From Bacillus sp. (in: firmicutes) (GTDB lineage: Bacteria; Bacillota; Bacilli; Bacillales; Bacillaceae), in assembly GCA_031180805.1 (NCBI GenBank), contig JAPSLL010000031.1:2022-46244 (forward strand): a DNA stretch of 44,223 nt. The letters are read 5' to 3'. Under the pieces are notes generated by a model, which had not been told where the DNA came from, did no database searches, and worked only from the letters and a program-made list of their open reading frames with translations. Position numbers and translations under genes: made by a program. Shown piece by piece: positions 8,019 through 15,180 of the stretch; the stretch's first letter is position 1; the number at the start of each line of letters is the position of its first letter.

Positions 8019-8486
8019 TTAAATGGAAGTTAACCTTTTTTTAAATTTATTTTTAAATCGGATATAAATTTTAATTGTTTTGGAAAGAAGTGGGAACGTG
8101 GTGATGAAATAACCCCAAAGTATCGCTTTTAAATCATTTAAATATACCTTCTTTTTCTTTTTATCAATTGTAATAAGCTTACCGATTATTAGATTTATTT
8201 CAATTGGACCAACACTTTTGGAATTTAAATCACCTTTTAAGAATACATATTTTGGATTCGTTTTATCAATGTATAATAAACGGTGTGTTAGCAATTGACC
8301 AGAGGGTGTATAGTAAAGAAGTATATCACCCCGTTTAACTGTTTTTAGATCAAATTTAGTATATCTGCAAATATTTCCTTCTTTTATAAATGGATACATC
8401 GACATACTTGATGCTGGAAGATCCATCCAGCCGTATATTTTAATTGTATGGAGCAACAAATCGATCGTGTCTTGATTAAATTGCAT
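8019..8486 (-). CDS. S26-type signal-peptidase-like protein (SipW-related)
   Basis: A 155-aa protein with the ER-type signal peptidase layout: nucleophile Ser in SSMSMYPFIKEG, KRGDILLYY, a Ser-His-type His in LLTHRLLYID and an Asp in FLKGDLNSKSVGP. It lacks the N-terminal membrane anchor of SipW; one weak hydrophobic stretch (ILWGYFITTFPLL) is near the C-terminus. In B. subtilis sipW lies next to sinR, in a tapA-sipW-tasA operon. Here there is no tasA or tapA, and the gene runs in the same direction as sinR. It could be a SipW remnant or an S26 peptidase recruited to the lasso locus. Two SinR-like sites precede it. Confidence 0.75.
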   Translation of the reverse strand: MQFNQDTIDLLLHTIKIYGWMDLPASSMSMYPFIKEGNICRYTKFDLKTVKRGDILLYYTPSGQLLTHRLLYIDKTNPKYVFLKGDLNSKSVGPIEINLIIGKLITIDKKKKKVYLNDLKAILWGYFITTFPLLSKTIKIYIRFKNKFKKRLTSI

Positions 8487-8548
8487 GAGTCACCAACCTT
8501 TACTTCCTTCTTCCAACTATAACTTTTCAATAAATCAGAAATGTATTA

Positions 8549-8564
8549 GCGCTTTATAAAGAAC
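8549..8564 (-). promoter_or_regulatory. SinR-type site upstream of the signal-peptidase-like gene
   Basis: On the minus strand this reads GTTCTTTATAAAGCGC, beginning with an exact GTTCTYT half-site and sharing GTTCTTTATA with the operator at 2188. It lies about 65 bases before the start codon. A weak -35/-10 pair (TTATTT, 16 bases, TAATAC) would place it in the promoter spacer. Confidence 0.45.
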
Positions 8565-8679
8565 AAATAAATTGAAGGTTTAGCTTTCTTTTTCTATAGT
8601 AAGTATAACGATTGTAGTACTTGCTGAAAAGAAATAAAAAGTGACAGGAAAATATCTATTTTGACAATTTTAAAGAATA

Positions 8680-8695
8680 GTTCATTATAGAGAAC
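8680..8695 (-). promoter_or_regulatory. SinR-type operator dyad between sinR and the signal-peptidase-like gene
   Basis: On the minus strand GTTCTCTATAATGAAC holds an exact GTTCTYT half-site and an inverted partner with one mismatch. It differs at only two positions from the palindrome at 2261-2276. TATAAT inside it could be a -10 box on the minus strand. Confidence 0.55.
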
Positions 8696-8702
8696 GTATA
8701 AA

Positions 8703-8734
8703 GAGCATAATTAGTGAAATTTCACCAATTATGC
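8703..8734 (-). terminator. Hairpin terminator after sinR
   Basis: A long, nearly symmetrical hairpin: GCATAATT pairs with AATTATGC, extended by GTGAAA/TTTCAC. It lies ten bases after the sinR stop and is followed on the minus strand by the T-rich CTCTTTATA. It should separate sinR from the next gene. Confidence 0.6.
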
Positions 8735-8743
8735 TTATGTACA

Positions 8744-9076
8744 TTATTTATTTGTATCATTCTTAAGCTTCCATTTATTAAATTCTAAGAACTCCCGAAA
8801 TTGTTCTTTAGATACACCGGATTTCATGGCATCTTGCACTAATTTCGTCCATTCATAGTCTAGTTCATTTGAGTCATTTTCATTTTCATCTAGAAGCACA
8901 TTTACAGACACTCCTAGCACTGCAGAAACTTTTTCTAAAAATTGAACAGAAGGGTTGGATTGGAGATTGCGTTCAATGGAACTAAGATAAGATTTTGCAA
9001 CTCCTGCTCTTTCTGCTAGTTCAGATAATGATAAATTTTTCTGTGTCCGATATTTTTTTATTCTAGGACCAATCAC
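8744..9076 (-). CDS. sinR: Biofilm master repressor SinR
   Basis: DNA-binding repressor of matrix genes, 110 aa, full length for the family (111 in B. subtilis). Residues 1-66 are an XRE-type helix-turn-helix domain (KNLSLSELAERAGVAKSYLSSIERNLQSNPSVQFLEKVSAVLGVSV), almost identical to SinR in the recognition helix. The C-terminal hook (LDYEWTKLVQDAMKSGVSKEQFREFLEFNKW) is the tetramerisation and SinI-binding part. The start is GTG with AAGGTGA upstream. sinI lies immediately upstream in the same orientation. SinR binds GTTCTYT, and several such sites occur in this window. Confidence 0.95.
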   Translation of the reverse strand: MIGPRIKKYRTQKNLSLSELAERAGVAKSYLSSIERNLQSNPSVQFLEKVSAVLGVSVNVLLDENENDSNELDYEWTKLVQDAMKSGVSKEQFREFLEFNKWKLKNDTNK

Positions 9077-9175
9077 GTCAAGTCACCTTCCTTTTTGTTA
9101 GTTACAGTATAACATATAAAGAAGGAAAGGTTTTATATGGAGAACAGATTAAGTAAAAAATTATATCAAATAGTT

Positions 9176-9322
9176 CTATTTAGAAGGGTGTTCTGCTTTT
9201 GAAAAAAACTCTTTTATTTCCTCGATACTAATTCCTAGCTCGAGAGCTTCTAAAATCATTTCAACCCATTCACGGTCTAATTGTCCATCCTTTTTAATTT
9301 TATCAATAAGCTCACTATTCAA
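9176..9322 (-). CDS. sinI: SinR antagonist SinI
   Basis: A 48-aa gene with a TTG start behind a strong AGGAGGGG site. The central segment DREWVEMILEALELGISIEEIKEFF is the SinI helical hook, which mirrors the SinR C-terminus (EWTKLVQDAMKSGVSKEQFREFL) and binds SinR to remove it from DNA. The stop lies 99 bases before the sinR start, as in a sinI-sinR operon. The leader holds a c-di-GMP-I riboswitch whose aptamer ends about 30 bases before the start codon, with a Spo0A box further upstream. Confidence 0.9.
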   Translation of the reverse strand: MNSELIDKIKKDGQLDREWVEMILEALELGISIEEIKEFFSKAEHPSK

Positions 9323-9350
9323 TATGTACCCCTCCTAAAATACTTTGATG

Positions 9351-9437
9351 TATTCCAGGCAGTCCAGCCGTCATAGTATGTACGATACATTAGACCTGTG
9401 ACTTTGCGTCCCAATTTTTCAATAGGTTTGCCTTTAT
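9351..9437 (-). ncRNA. c-di-GMP-I riboswitch (GEMM-I aptamer) in the sinI leader
   Basis: Read on the minus strand (9437 to 9351), the conserved GEMM-I elements appear in order: AAAGGCAAACC, a short stem capped by a GAAA tetraloop, GGGACGCAAAG, the tetraloop-receptor arm CACAGGTCTAA, a variable hairpin (TGTATCGTACATA), then ATGACGGCTGGACTGCC closing P1 with GGCA. The 3' end lies 28 bases before the sinI start. A small AATAC/GTATT hairpin precedes AGGAGGGG, so control may act at ribosome binding rather than at a clear terminator. Whether c-di-GMP turns sinI on or off cannot be read from the sequence. Confidence 0.9.
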
Positions 9438-9663
9438 CTGTTCATATTAACGTTTTCATTATATAAATCAAAAGTCCTCTGTAGTAATAGACTTTTTGAC
9501 TACAATCTCTATTATAAAAATTAATTTTCAGAATGTTTGTTGATTGATGTCGATGGAGTGAAATTTTATTATTCTTCGTCATTTGTAATCTATTTGTAAT
9601 AATACATAGGTATTTATACTCAAAATAACGCTAAAAATCAGTTATTGTTATGGTGATTTAAGG

Positions 9664-9678
9664 AATCTTTAAAAGAAC
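9664..9678 (-). promoter_or_regulatory. SinR-like site upstream of sinI
   Basis: On the minus strand GTTCTTTTAAAGATT begins with an exact GTTCTYT half-site followed by a degenerate inverted partner. It lies between yqhG and the sinI riboswitch, so SinR feedback on sinI is possible. A single half-site can occur by chance. Confidence 0.35.
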
Positions 9679-9711
9679 TTAAAGTAACCTTCTATAAGGA
9701 ATGTTGAATGT

Positions 9712-9718
9712 TGTCGAA
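9712..9718. promoter_or_regulatory. Spo0A box upstream of sinI
   Basis: TGTCGAA is an exact 0A-box core. In B. subtilis sinI transcription is controlled by phosphorylated Spo0A, so the position between yqhG and sinI is what the family context predicts. It is about 390 bases from the sinI start, rather far, because the riboswitch leader intervenes. I could not assign the sinI -35/-10 boxes. Confidence 0.45.
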
Positions 9719-9774
9719 GAACAGGGAATTTTGTTATTACGAATGATTTTCAATGTTTTGTCTGGTTAAACAAA

Positions 9775-9805
9775 GAAAAAATAGCAATTGGAAGTCCAAC
9801 TGCTA
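9775..9805 (-). terminator. Intrinsic terminator after yqhG
   Basis: On the minus strand TAGCAGTTGG, a 4-base loop, then CCAATTGCTA followed by TTTTTT. The ten-base stem lies just after the yqhG stop. Confidence 0.85.
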
Positions 9806-9812
9806 CTTGAAG

Positions 9813-10613
9813 TTACTTAAAAATAGCATTTTGAGTTAGAAAGAAGATCCCGCCGTTTTGGATATTAATATGAATATGTGGTTCATATAGTTCACGTAAT
9901 GCTTCTTTTTCTAATGTATAACAATCTGGCTTTTCCTCAATGTCCTCATAAAAATGATCTAGCAGCTTTAGGTCATCTTCCCACCTTTTTCTCGCTGAAT
10001 CAGCCCATGAATGATCCTGACTTTTAACATATTGTTCAATGAATTGTTCAATTCTTTTTAACCCACTTTGTGGTTTGATTAATGGAGTCATTGTAAAACA
10101 AAAGTCAGGTATTTTTGGTGTTAGTTTAAGTTTTTCTAATTTCTCTTGGAAACCCTCTACAAGTGTCCCACTAACTAAATGTAGACCAATTGAATGAATT
10201 TCGTCTTTTTTCATATCACACTGATAGGAAACGATGATATTTACACTGATCCAGGGTTGTAAAGCAATGTTTCCGTTATTTACATGTTCAACTTTTTCGT
10301 ATAAGCGGATAAAGCTACCTAACCGTTTTGTTGCTTGAAAGATTTGATGAAGCCGTGGTGAGCCAAAATGCATAAATTCACCCTTTAAATCGGGAGGTGC
10401 TTTTTGTTTATCTGTAATAAATGTTAGTTTCATTGGGTTAGGTATACCGTTTGTTTTTTCAAGGTAATGCCAATAGAATGGACGATTCATTAGCTCCTTA
10501 TCCATTTCTATCGTAAGTTGCACTGTTAAGTAACCAGGGTTATTTTCTATTAGTTCACAGGAGTTAGCATTGAAAAAACTTTCAAGAAAGCTGTGTATCT
10601 TTTGTTGTTCCAT
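9813..10613 (-). CDS. yqhG: Conserved hypothetical protein YqhG
   Basis: A 266-aa soluble protein of the Bacillus YqhG family, recognised by sequence and by its position between yqhH and sinI. No catalytic motif is visible. The N-terminus (IHSFLESFFNANSCELIENNPGYLTVQLTIEMDKELMNRPFYWHYLE) and several PHI and LHLVSG segments are family features. The product starts at ATG, 22 bases downstream of yqhH on the minus strand, so the two form an operon. Its link to the helicase is unexplained. A terminator follows the stop. Confidence 0.85.
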   Translation of the reverse strand: MEQQKIHSFLESFFNANSCELIENNPGYLTVQLTIEMDKELMNRPFYWHYLEKTNGIPNPMKLTFITDKQKAPPDLKGEFMHFGSPRLHQIFQATKRLGSFIRLYEKVEHVNNGNIALQPWISVNIIVSYQCDMKKDEIHSIGLHLVSGTLVEGFQEKLEKLKLTPKIPDFCFTMTPLIKPQSGLKRIEQFIEQYVKSQDHSWADSARKRWEDDLKLLDHFYEDIEEKPDCYTLEKEALRELYEPHIHINIQNGGIFFLTQNAIFK

Positions 10614-10635
10614 CTAAATTACCCACCTCTTCCAA

Positions 10636-12315
10636 TCAAGTTGCTTTACGTTTTTGCTCTTCTTGTGATTTTTGAGCAAAATCTAATATTGATGCTAAGT
10701 TTTCCATTTTAATTTTCATTTCACCATCAGATTTTGAGTGGTACATAATTTCCTGAACATGCTCCTCAAAATTTTTTATTTCTAACCTTGTTAGAATTTC
10801 ATCTAACTCTCCAATTACTTTTTCAAATAAATGAATTTTTTCATATAATAGTTTTAAAATATGCTCTTCTACAGTATTCTTCGTTGCCATATTGTAAATG
10901 TGTACGTCATGTTCTTGACCTAAACGGTGTATACGTCCAATTCTTTGTTCGAGTCTCATTGGGTTCCATGGGAGATCGTAATTTATGATATGGTGACAGA
11001 ACTGTAAATTTATTCCTTCACCACCTGCCTCTGTAGCTATTAACACTTGAACTTGATTTTTAAATAAATCTTTCATCCAATCTTTTTTGCCGCGTTTGAA
11101 TCCTCCACGAAACGGAACAGATGTTATTCCATTTTGTTTCAGAAACCATTGTAAATAAAATTGTGTTGCTCGATATTCGGTAAAGATTATAACCTTATCA
11201 TTTATTTTTTTTATTAGTTCAACAACTTTAAGGGCTTTTGAATTTTGGGTGACACCGTCAATCGCAAGCATAATATTTTTTATTACATCATTCGGTAAGA
11301 CATTTTCAGCTTCTTCAGAGCGATCAAGCATTTTCTTCAATGTCATATAAACCGCTTCTCGGCTGCTGCATGCTTCACGCTGAAGTGTCATAATTGAAAA
11401 GGCAAAAGCTGAAAATTGTTTAGAATGACGCAATGATGTAATGGTGTCATATAGTCGTTGTTCAGTCTCTGAAAAATGAATAGGGACGGTTTCAACATGT
11501 CGTTTTGGCCAATCGATTCCAGTATCCCCGCGGCGGTTTCGAATCATGACCTTGTCGATAAGCTCTCGCAAGTGTTCATGGTCTTCAAGAGAGCGTTCTT
11601 TTGCTGAGAACACTTCACTAAAGTAAGATTCATTTCCTAAATGCCCAGGCTTTAAGAGTGAAACAAGGTTGAAAATTTCTTCAATTCTATTCTGGACAGG
11701 TGTTGCTGTTAAAAGTAAGCAATATTTCTTTTTTAAATTTTGTACAAATTCATAGTTTTTGGTTTTGTTATTTTTCAACTTATGTGCCTCATCAATAATA
11801 ATTAAATCATATGGTTGTTCAGTGACAATTTCACGATGAGGACTACGCTTTGCTGTATCGATCGATGAAACAACGACATCGCATGATTCCCATACATAGC
11901 TTTTTTTTTGTTCAACAGCAGGGATAAAAAATTTTTCATTCAGTTCTTTTGCCCATTGGGAAACAAGTGATGCTGGAACTAAAATTAATACTTTTTTGAC
12001 AAGTCCACGAATCATATATTCTTTTAAAATTAATCCTGCTTCAATTGTTTTACCTAAACCAACTTCATCTGCTAGAATAGCTTTTCCGTTCATTTTCTCC
12101 ACTACTCTTTGTGCGACCTCTAATTGATGTGGTAAAGGTGTAAAATTTGGTAGATGCTTTGGTGCCTGCAAGCCAGTAAATGAAGGGACAACTGTTTGTT
12201 GTTGGACCTCATATGCTAGCTTATAAAGGTCCCAGTTTGCCCAAGGTCCATCACTATTTAACTTTGTGAAAAATTCTTCCTGCCAGCTTGAATCAAAGTT
12301 AATCTTTACATTCAT
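10636..12315 (-). CDS. yqhH: SNF2-family DEAD/DEAH helicase-like ATPase YqhH
   Basis: A 559-aa RapA/HepA-like translocase. Motifs in order: LADEVGLGKTIEAGLIL (Walker A region), LILVPASLVSQW, IIIDEAHKLKN (DEAH), LLTATPVQN, then the second RecA lobe with KVIIFTEYRATQ, ATEAGGEGINLQ and LEQRIGRIHRLGQ with its arginine fingers. The ATG at 12315 (MNVKINF) matches the family N-terminus and has GAAAGGA upstream; an ATG at 12360 would add 15 residues and has no site. It probably acts on RNA polymerase or nucleic acid, but its role in Bacillus is not established. First gene of yqhH-yqhG. Confidence 0.9.
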   Translation of the reverse strand: MNVKINFDSSWQEEFFTKLNSDGPWANWDLYKLAYEVQQQTVVPSFTGLQAPKHLPNFTPLPHQLEVAQRVVEKMNGKAILADEVGLGKTIEAGLILKEYMIRGLVKKVLILVPASLVSQWAKELNEKFFIPAVEQKKSYVWESCDVVVSSIDTAKRSPHREIVTEQPYDLIIIDEAHKLKNNKTKNYEFVQNLKKKYCLLLTATPVQNRIEEIFNLVSLLKPGHLGNESYFSEVFSAKERSLEDHEHLRELIDKVMIRNRRGDTGIDWPKRHVETVPIHFSETEQRLYDTITSLRHSKQFSAFAFSIMTLQREACSSREAVYMTLKKMLDRSEEAENVLPNDVIKNIMLAIDGVTQNSKALKVVELIKKINDKVIIFTEYRATQFYLQWFLKQNGITSVPFRGGFKRGKKDWMKDLFKNQVQVLIATEAGGEGINLQFCHHIINYDLPWNPMRLEQRIGRIHRLGQEHDVHIYNMATKNTVEEHILKLLYEKIHLFEKVIGELDEILTRLEIKNFEEHVQEIMYHSKSDGEMKIKMENLASILDFAQKSQEEQKRKAT

Positions 12316-12639
12316 ATTAATGACAATCCTTTCATCGGTTGAAGCTAGTATTTTTAGCATCGCTTGAAGTGATATCCGAAAGTCTTTTTTTGATTTTCAT
12401 AGTATATCCAAAATTAATAATTATATGTGTAGATTAGACTTTCCGAACATCTAAGAAATCATGTATTGCTGAAATACCTTTTCAAATACATAAAGGATGT
12501 TTAGCTTTTCTTGACGAATTCCCCAATTTCTTTAAAGAATATGACTAGTTTTTAGAAGCTTTGTCGTCTTGAAGGAATTTGCTAGTTGCTACGAAGAATT
12601 AAGTAAATAAAGTAAATAGATAAAGGGTTGGTGGAGAGA

Positions 12640-13317
12640 ATGACAACAAAGTATGTAACAATTTCTAAAGCTGCTTCATTGATAGGGGAAAAAGTATTTA
12701 TCTTGAAAAGTTGGGAGAATGAATTTTCAGAGTTTTTAACAATAGAAAGGGATAGTAACAATTCAAGATTAGTGTCTGCAGAAAATATTGAAATGTTTAG
12801 GAAAATTAAATCATTTAAAGATAACCATCTTGATACGATGACAATTAAGCAATTACTGAAGAAGCAAACAGCTATACATCATGCCGAAAGTCAATCTACC
12901 GAAGATAATGATGAATTAAAAAATTCTCTTAATAGGATTTCCGACTTTATAGAATCATCAGAAGTCAAGGAGTTACTCAATATAAATGATCGACTATCTA
13001 AACTAGAAGCAACTATCATTGAGGCTGTTCAACAAAAGATAGTCGACACGGCGAAATTACAAACTGAAGTTGCTAGAATTGAGTTTTCGGATATACAGGA
13101 AATGATTACGAGTTTATCTATTACTTCAAAGGAAGAGCGTGAACTATATAAAGAGGCGATTCGCCAAGAGCGGGAAATTATATTGAAGAAAACAGATGAA
13201 CGTGAGGAAAGATTTTTAGCGTTTTTAAAACAATATCAAGATAGACAAGTTCGCAATAAACAAGAACAGAAATCTGGTATAGCTATGTTAAAGCAACTTA
13301 TTGGCTTTGCAAAATAA
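12640..13317 (+). CDS. MerR-like DNA-binding protein with C-terminal coiled coil
   Basis: A 225-aa protein of unknown role. Residues 1-70 look like a MerR-type winged helix (TISKAASLIGEKVFILKSWENEF, then SRLVSAENIEMFRKIKSFK). The remainder is rich in Glu, Lys and Gln with heptad character (DRLSKLEATIIEAVQQ). It ends in an EREIILKKTDEREERFLAFLKQYQ segment like the DUF3967 tail of other Bacillus MerR-like proteins. There is no ligand-binding Cys pattern. Starts at 12628 (TTG) and 12631 (GTG) are also possible; ATG 12640 has GGTGGAGAG close by. It lies where B. subtilis has gcvT-gcvPA-gcvPB. It may act in chromosome organisation or plasmid-like functions. Confidence 0.7.
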   Translation: MTTKYVTISKAASLIGEKVFILKSWENEFSEFLTIERDSNNSRLVSAENIEMFRKIKSFKDNHLDTMTIKQLLKKQTAIHHAESQSTEDNDELKNSLNRISDFIESSEVKELLNINDRLSKLEATIIEAVQQKIVDTAKLQTEVARIEFSDIQEMITSLSITSKEERELYKEAIRQEREIILKKTDEREERFLAFLKQYQDRQVRNKQEQKSGIAMLKQLIGFAK

Positions 13318-13343
13318 TTCGTTTAAATATCCTTGAATAAAGC

Positions 13344-13395
13344 AAAAAAAGCAATCTCTATATCATCAAAATGATGAGAGAGTTTGCTTTTTTTT
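13344..13395. terminator. Bidirectional terminator between the MerR-like gene and yqhL
   Basis: AAAGCAA pairs with TTGCTTT, CTCT with AGAG and ATCAT with ATGAT around a short A-rich loop. A-run and T-run flanks allow it to serve both convergent genes. Confidence 0.85.
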
Positions 13396-13396
13396 G

Positions 13397-13783
13397 TTAG
13401 TTTTTCTTTTTGATCTTCCCTGTCCAACCTTTAAAGCCACTTTTTAGACAGTTAAGATCAGTGTAGCCCTTTTTTCTTAGCATTTGAGCTGCTCGACCGC
13501 TTCGTACTGTGTTTTGACAATATAAGTATACAGGCTGGTCTTGTCTTATTTCTTTGTAACGCTGACGAAGCTGGGAAAGAGGGATGTTTCTTGCTCCTAA
13601 AATATGGCCAGCATCAAATTCATTAGGTTCCCGAACATCAATTAATTGTGCTTTACGATATCCAGCACGAAATTCCTCTTCTGTTAACTGTTTCATTATT
13701 TTTCTTTGATAGAAAAAGGTAAACACAGCATAACCAATTAGCGCTAATGCTAAAATGATAAGAATCCAAGTTGAAATTGACAA
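13397..13783 (-). CDS. yqhL: Membrane-anchored rhodanese-like sulfurtransferase YqhL
   Basis: A 128-aa protein with an N-terminal membrane segment (ISTWILIILALALIGYAVFTFF) followed by one rhodanese domain facing the cytoplasm. The domain shows LIDVREPNEFDAGHILGARNIPL and the active-site loop YLYCQNTVRSGRAA with its Cys. Single-domain rhodaneses carry sulfur as persulfide; the partner is unknown. TTG start with AAAGGGAG upstream. It is divergent from lipM, as in B. subtilis. Confidence 0.9.
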   Translation of the reverse strand: MSISTWILIILALALIGYAVFTFFYQRKIMKQLTEEEFRAGYRKAQLIDVREPNEFDAGHILGARNIPLSQLRQRYKEIRQDQPVYLYCQNTVRSGRAAQMLRKKGYTDLNCLKSGFKGWTGKIKKKN

Positions 13784-13831
13784 TTTTTTCGCTCCCTTTA
13801 TGTTGTAATCTCATTTTCGTTATAAAAAAAT

Positions 13832-13847
13832 AAGTTCTTAGGAACTT
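13832..13847. promoter_or_regulatory. Short inverted repeat between divergent yqhL and lipM
   Basis: AAGTTCTTAGGAACTT is a 6-bp inverted repeat with a 4-base centre in the 192-base divergent promoter region. It could be an operator, but the factor is not recognised. It is not a LexA site, because the half-site order is reversed. Confidence 0.25.
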
Positions 13848-13975
13848 TTATAGACTTTTATTATTATATAAGAGCTTCACTAAAATGTCATTAGCTAATG
13901 ATGCAATATTATTTTCTTCTTTTTGAAGTTCTGCTAGACTAAAATAGAAAATTTTTTGTGAAGAAGGGTTACAAT

Positions 13976-14812
13976 ATGGCAAAAGAAGTATGGCGATTTA
14001 TTGATTCGGGTAACTGCTCTCCAACCTTTAATATGGCATTAGACGAAGCGTTGCTAGATTGGCATAGTGAAGGGAAAATACCTCCCACAATCCGATTTTA
14101 TGGATGGGCTCCTGCAACATTATCTATTGGTTATTTTCAAAAAGTTGAGAAGGAAATTAATTTAGAAGCAGTTAAAAAATATGGATTAGGCTTTGTAAGA
14201 CGCCCAACAGGTGGAAGAGGGGTTCTCCACGATAAAGAGCTTACATATAGTGTCATCGTATCTGAGGAACATCCAGATATGCCAAAAACAGTTACTGAGG
14301 CATATCGAGTTATCTCAGAAGGTATATTAGAAGGTTTTAAAAATCTCGGATTAGATGCATATTTTTCTATTCCTCGGACTGATGAGGAAAAACAAGGTTT
14401 GAAATCACCTCGTTCAGCAGTATGTTTTGATGCCCCTTCATGGTATGAGCTTGTTGTTGAGGGAAGAAAGGTTGCTGGGAGTGCGCAAACGCGACAAAAA
14501 GGTGTTATCTTACAACACGGCTCAATTCTGCTGGACTTAGATGAAGATATGCTTTTCGATTTATTTAAATATCCGAATGATCGTGTAAGAGAAAGAATGC
14601 AACGTGCTTTCAAAGATAAGGCGGTTGCCGCAAATTCCTTACGAGAAAAGCCGGTAACCATTACAGAAGCAAAAGAAGCGTTTAAAAAAGGTTTTGAAAA
14701 AGGTTTAAACATTGAGTTAGAACCTTATGAGCTTACAAAGGAAGAAATTATAGTAGTAGAAAAAATTGCTAAAGAAAAATATGAGACGGATGAATGGAAT
14801 TATAAAAGATGA
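13976..14812 (+). CDS. lipM: Octanoyltransferase LipM (octanoyl-ACP:GcvH)
   Basis: Transfers octanoate from acyl carrier protein to GcvH, the first step of lipoate assembly in Bacillus. Starting at ATG 13976 (AGAAGGG site seven bases upstream) gives 278 aa, the same as B. subtilis LipM; a GTG at 13958 would add six residues. The catalytic Cys falls at residue 150 in [14 protein letters not shown]. The conserved Lys is in [12 protein letters not shown], and [18 protein letters not shown] forms the lipoyl-pocket loop. The glycine cleavage operon is missing from its usual place upstream, but GcvH is still required for lipoate relay. Confidence 0.95.
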   Translation: MAKEVWRFIDSGNCSPTFNMALDEALLDWHSEGKIPPTIRFYGWAPATLSIGYFQKVEKEINLEAVKKYGLGFVRRPTGGRGVLHDKELTYSVIVSEEHPDMPKTVTEAYRVISEGILEGFKNLGLDAYFSIPRTDEEKQGLKSPRSAVCFDAPSWYELVVEGRKVAGSAQTRQKGVILQHGSILLDLDEDMLFDLFKYPNDRVRERMQRAFKDKAVAANSLREKPVTITEAKEAFKKGFEKGLNIELEPYELTKEEIIVVEKIAKEKYETDEWNYKR

Positions 14813-14818
14813 GCGATA

Positions 14819-14850
14819 ATGCGCAATCTGAATGGTTGCGCATTTCTCTT
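14819..14850 (+). terminator. Intrinsic terminator after lipM
   Basis: ATGCGCAA (14819-14826) pairs with TTGCGCAT (14836-14843) around a nine-base loop, then TTCTCTT. Confidence 0.7.
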
Positions 14851-15180
14851 GCGAACATCCGTTCCCTTTGTTATACTATTAGCAAATGATTAGGTGAAAC
14901 TAAAAATTTGTCAAATTTAGAATCGATTGCAAACAATATAATCAAACAAGAAAATACAACCATTCATATTTAAGGGATATTGTCCAACAGTATACTAAAT
15001 CAGATAAAAATTATTCGACAAACACGAAAGAAAACCTATAAAAGAGTAGTGTTTTAGATATTTTAGTTTGTGCAAGAGACAAAATCCTTCAAAAAATGCA
15101 TTTTTCGACATGTAATCTAATAATAACTCATTATTTCTTATGTTTTTAATGAGTTATTAATTTGACAAATTACTAGTTAG
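14851..15180. other. Long AT-rich region upstream of nrdJ
   Basis: No gene is supported here. The only clear structure is a perfect 13-bp inverted repeat (15121-15133 with 15147-15159). No cobalamin riboswitch B12-box was seen, although the downstream enzyme depends on cobalamin. Confidence 0.5.
15121..15159. repeat. Perfect 13-bp inverted repeat upstream of nrdJ
   Basis: TAATAACTCATTA (15121-15133) and TAATGAGTTATTA (15147-15159) are exact inverted copies separated by 13 bases. No T-run follows, so it is a poor terminator. It may be a regulator site or a weak RNA structure. Confidence 0.6.

Noticed and set aside
8661-8690. Plus-strand promoter TTGACA that would run antisense into sinR
   Set aside because: The -35 is perfect but the -10 (ATTATA or TTATAG) is weak and no gene follows.
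12316-12639. Glycine riboswitch
   Set aside because: No tandem aptamer features; AT-rich sequence only.
14137-14712. 191-codon frame on the minus strand
   Set aside because: Fully antisense to lipM, which has all catalytic motifs; low-complexity Ser-rich product with no ribosome site.
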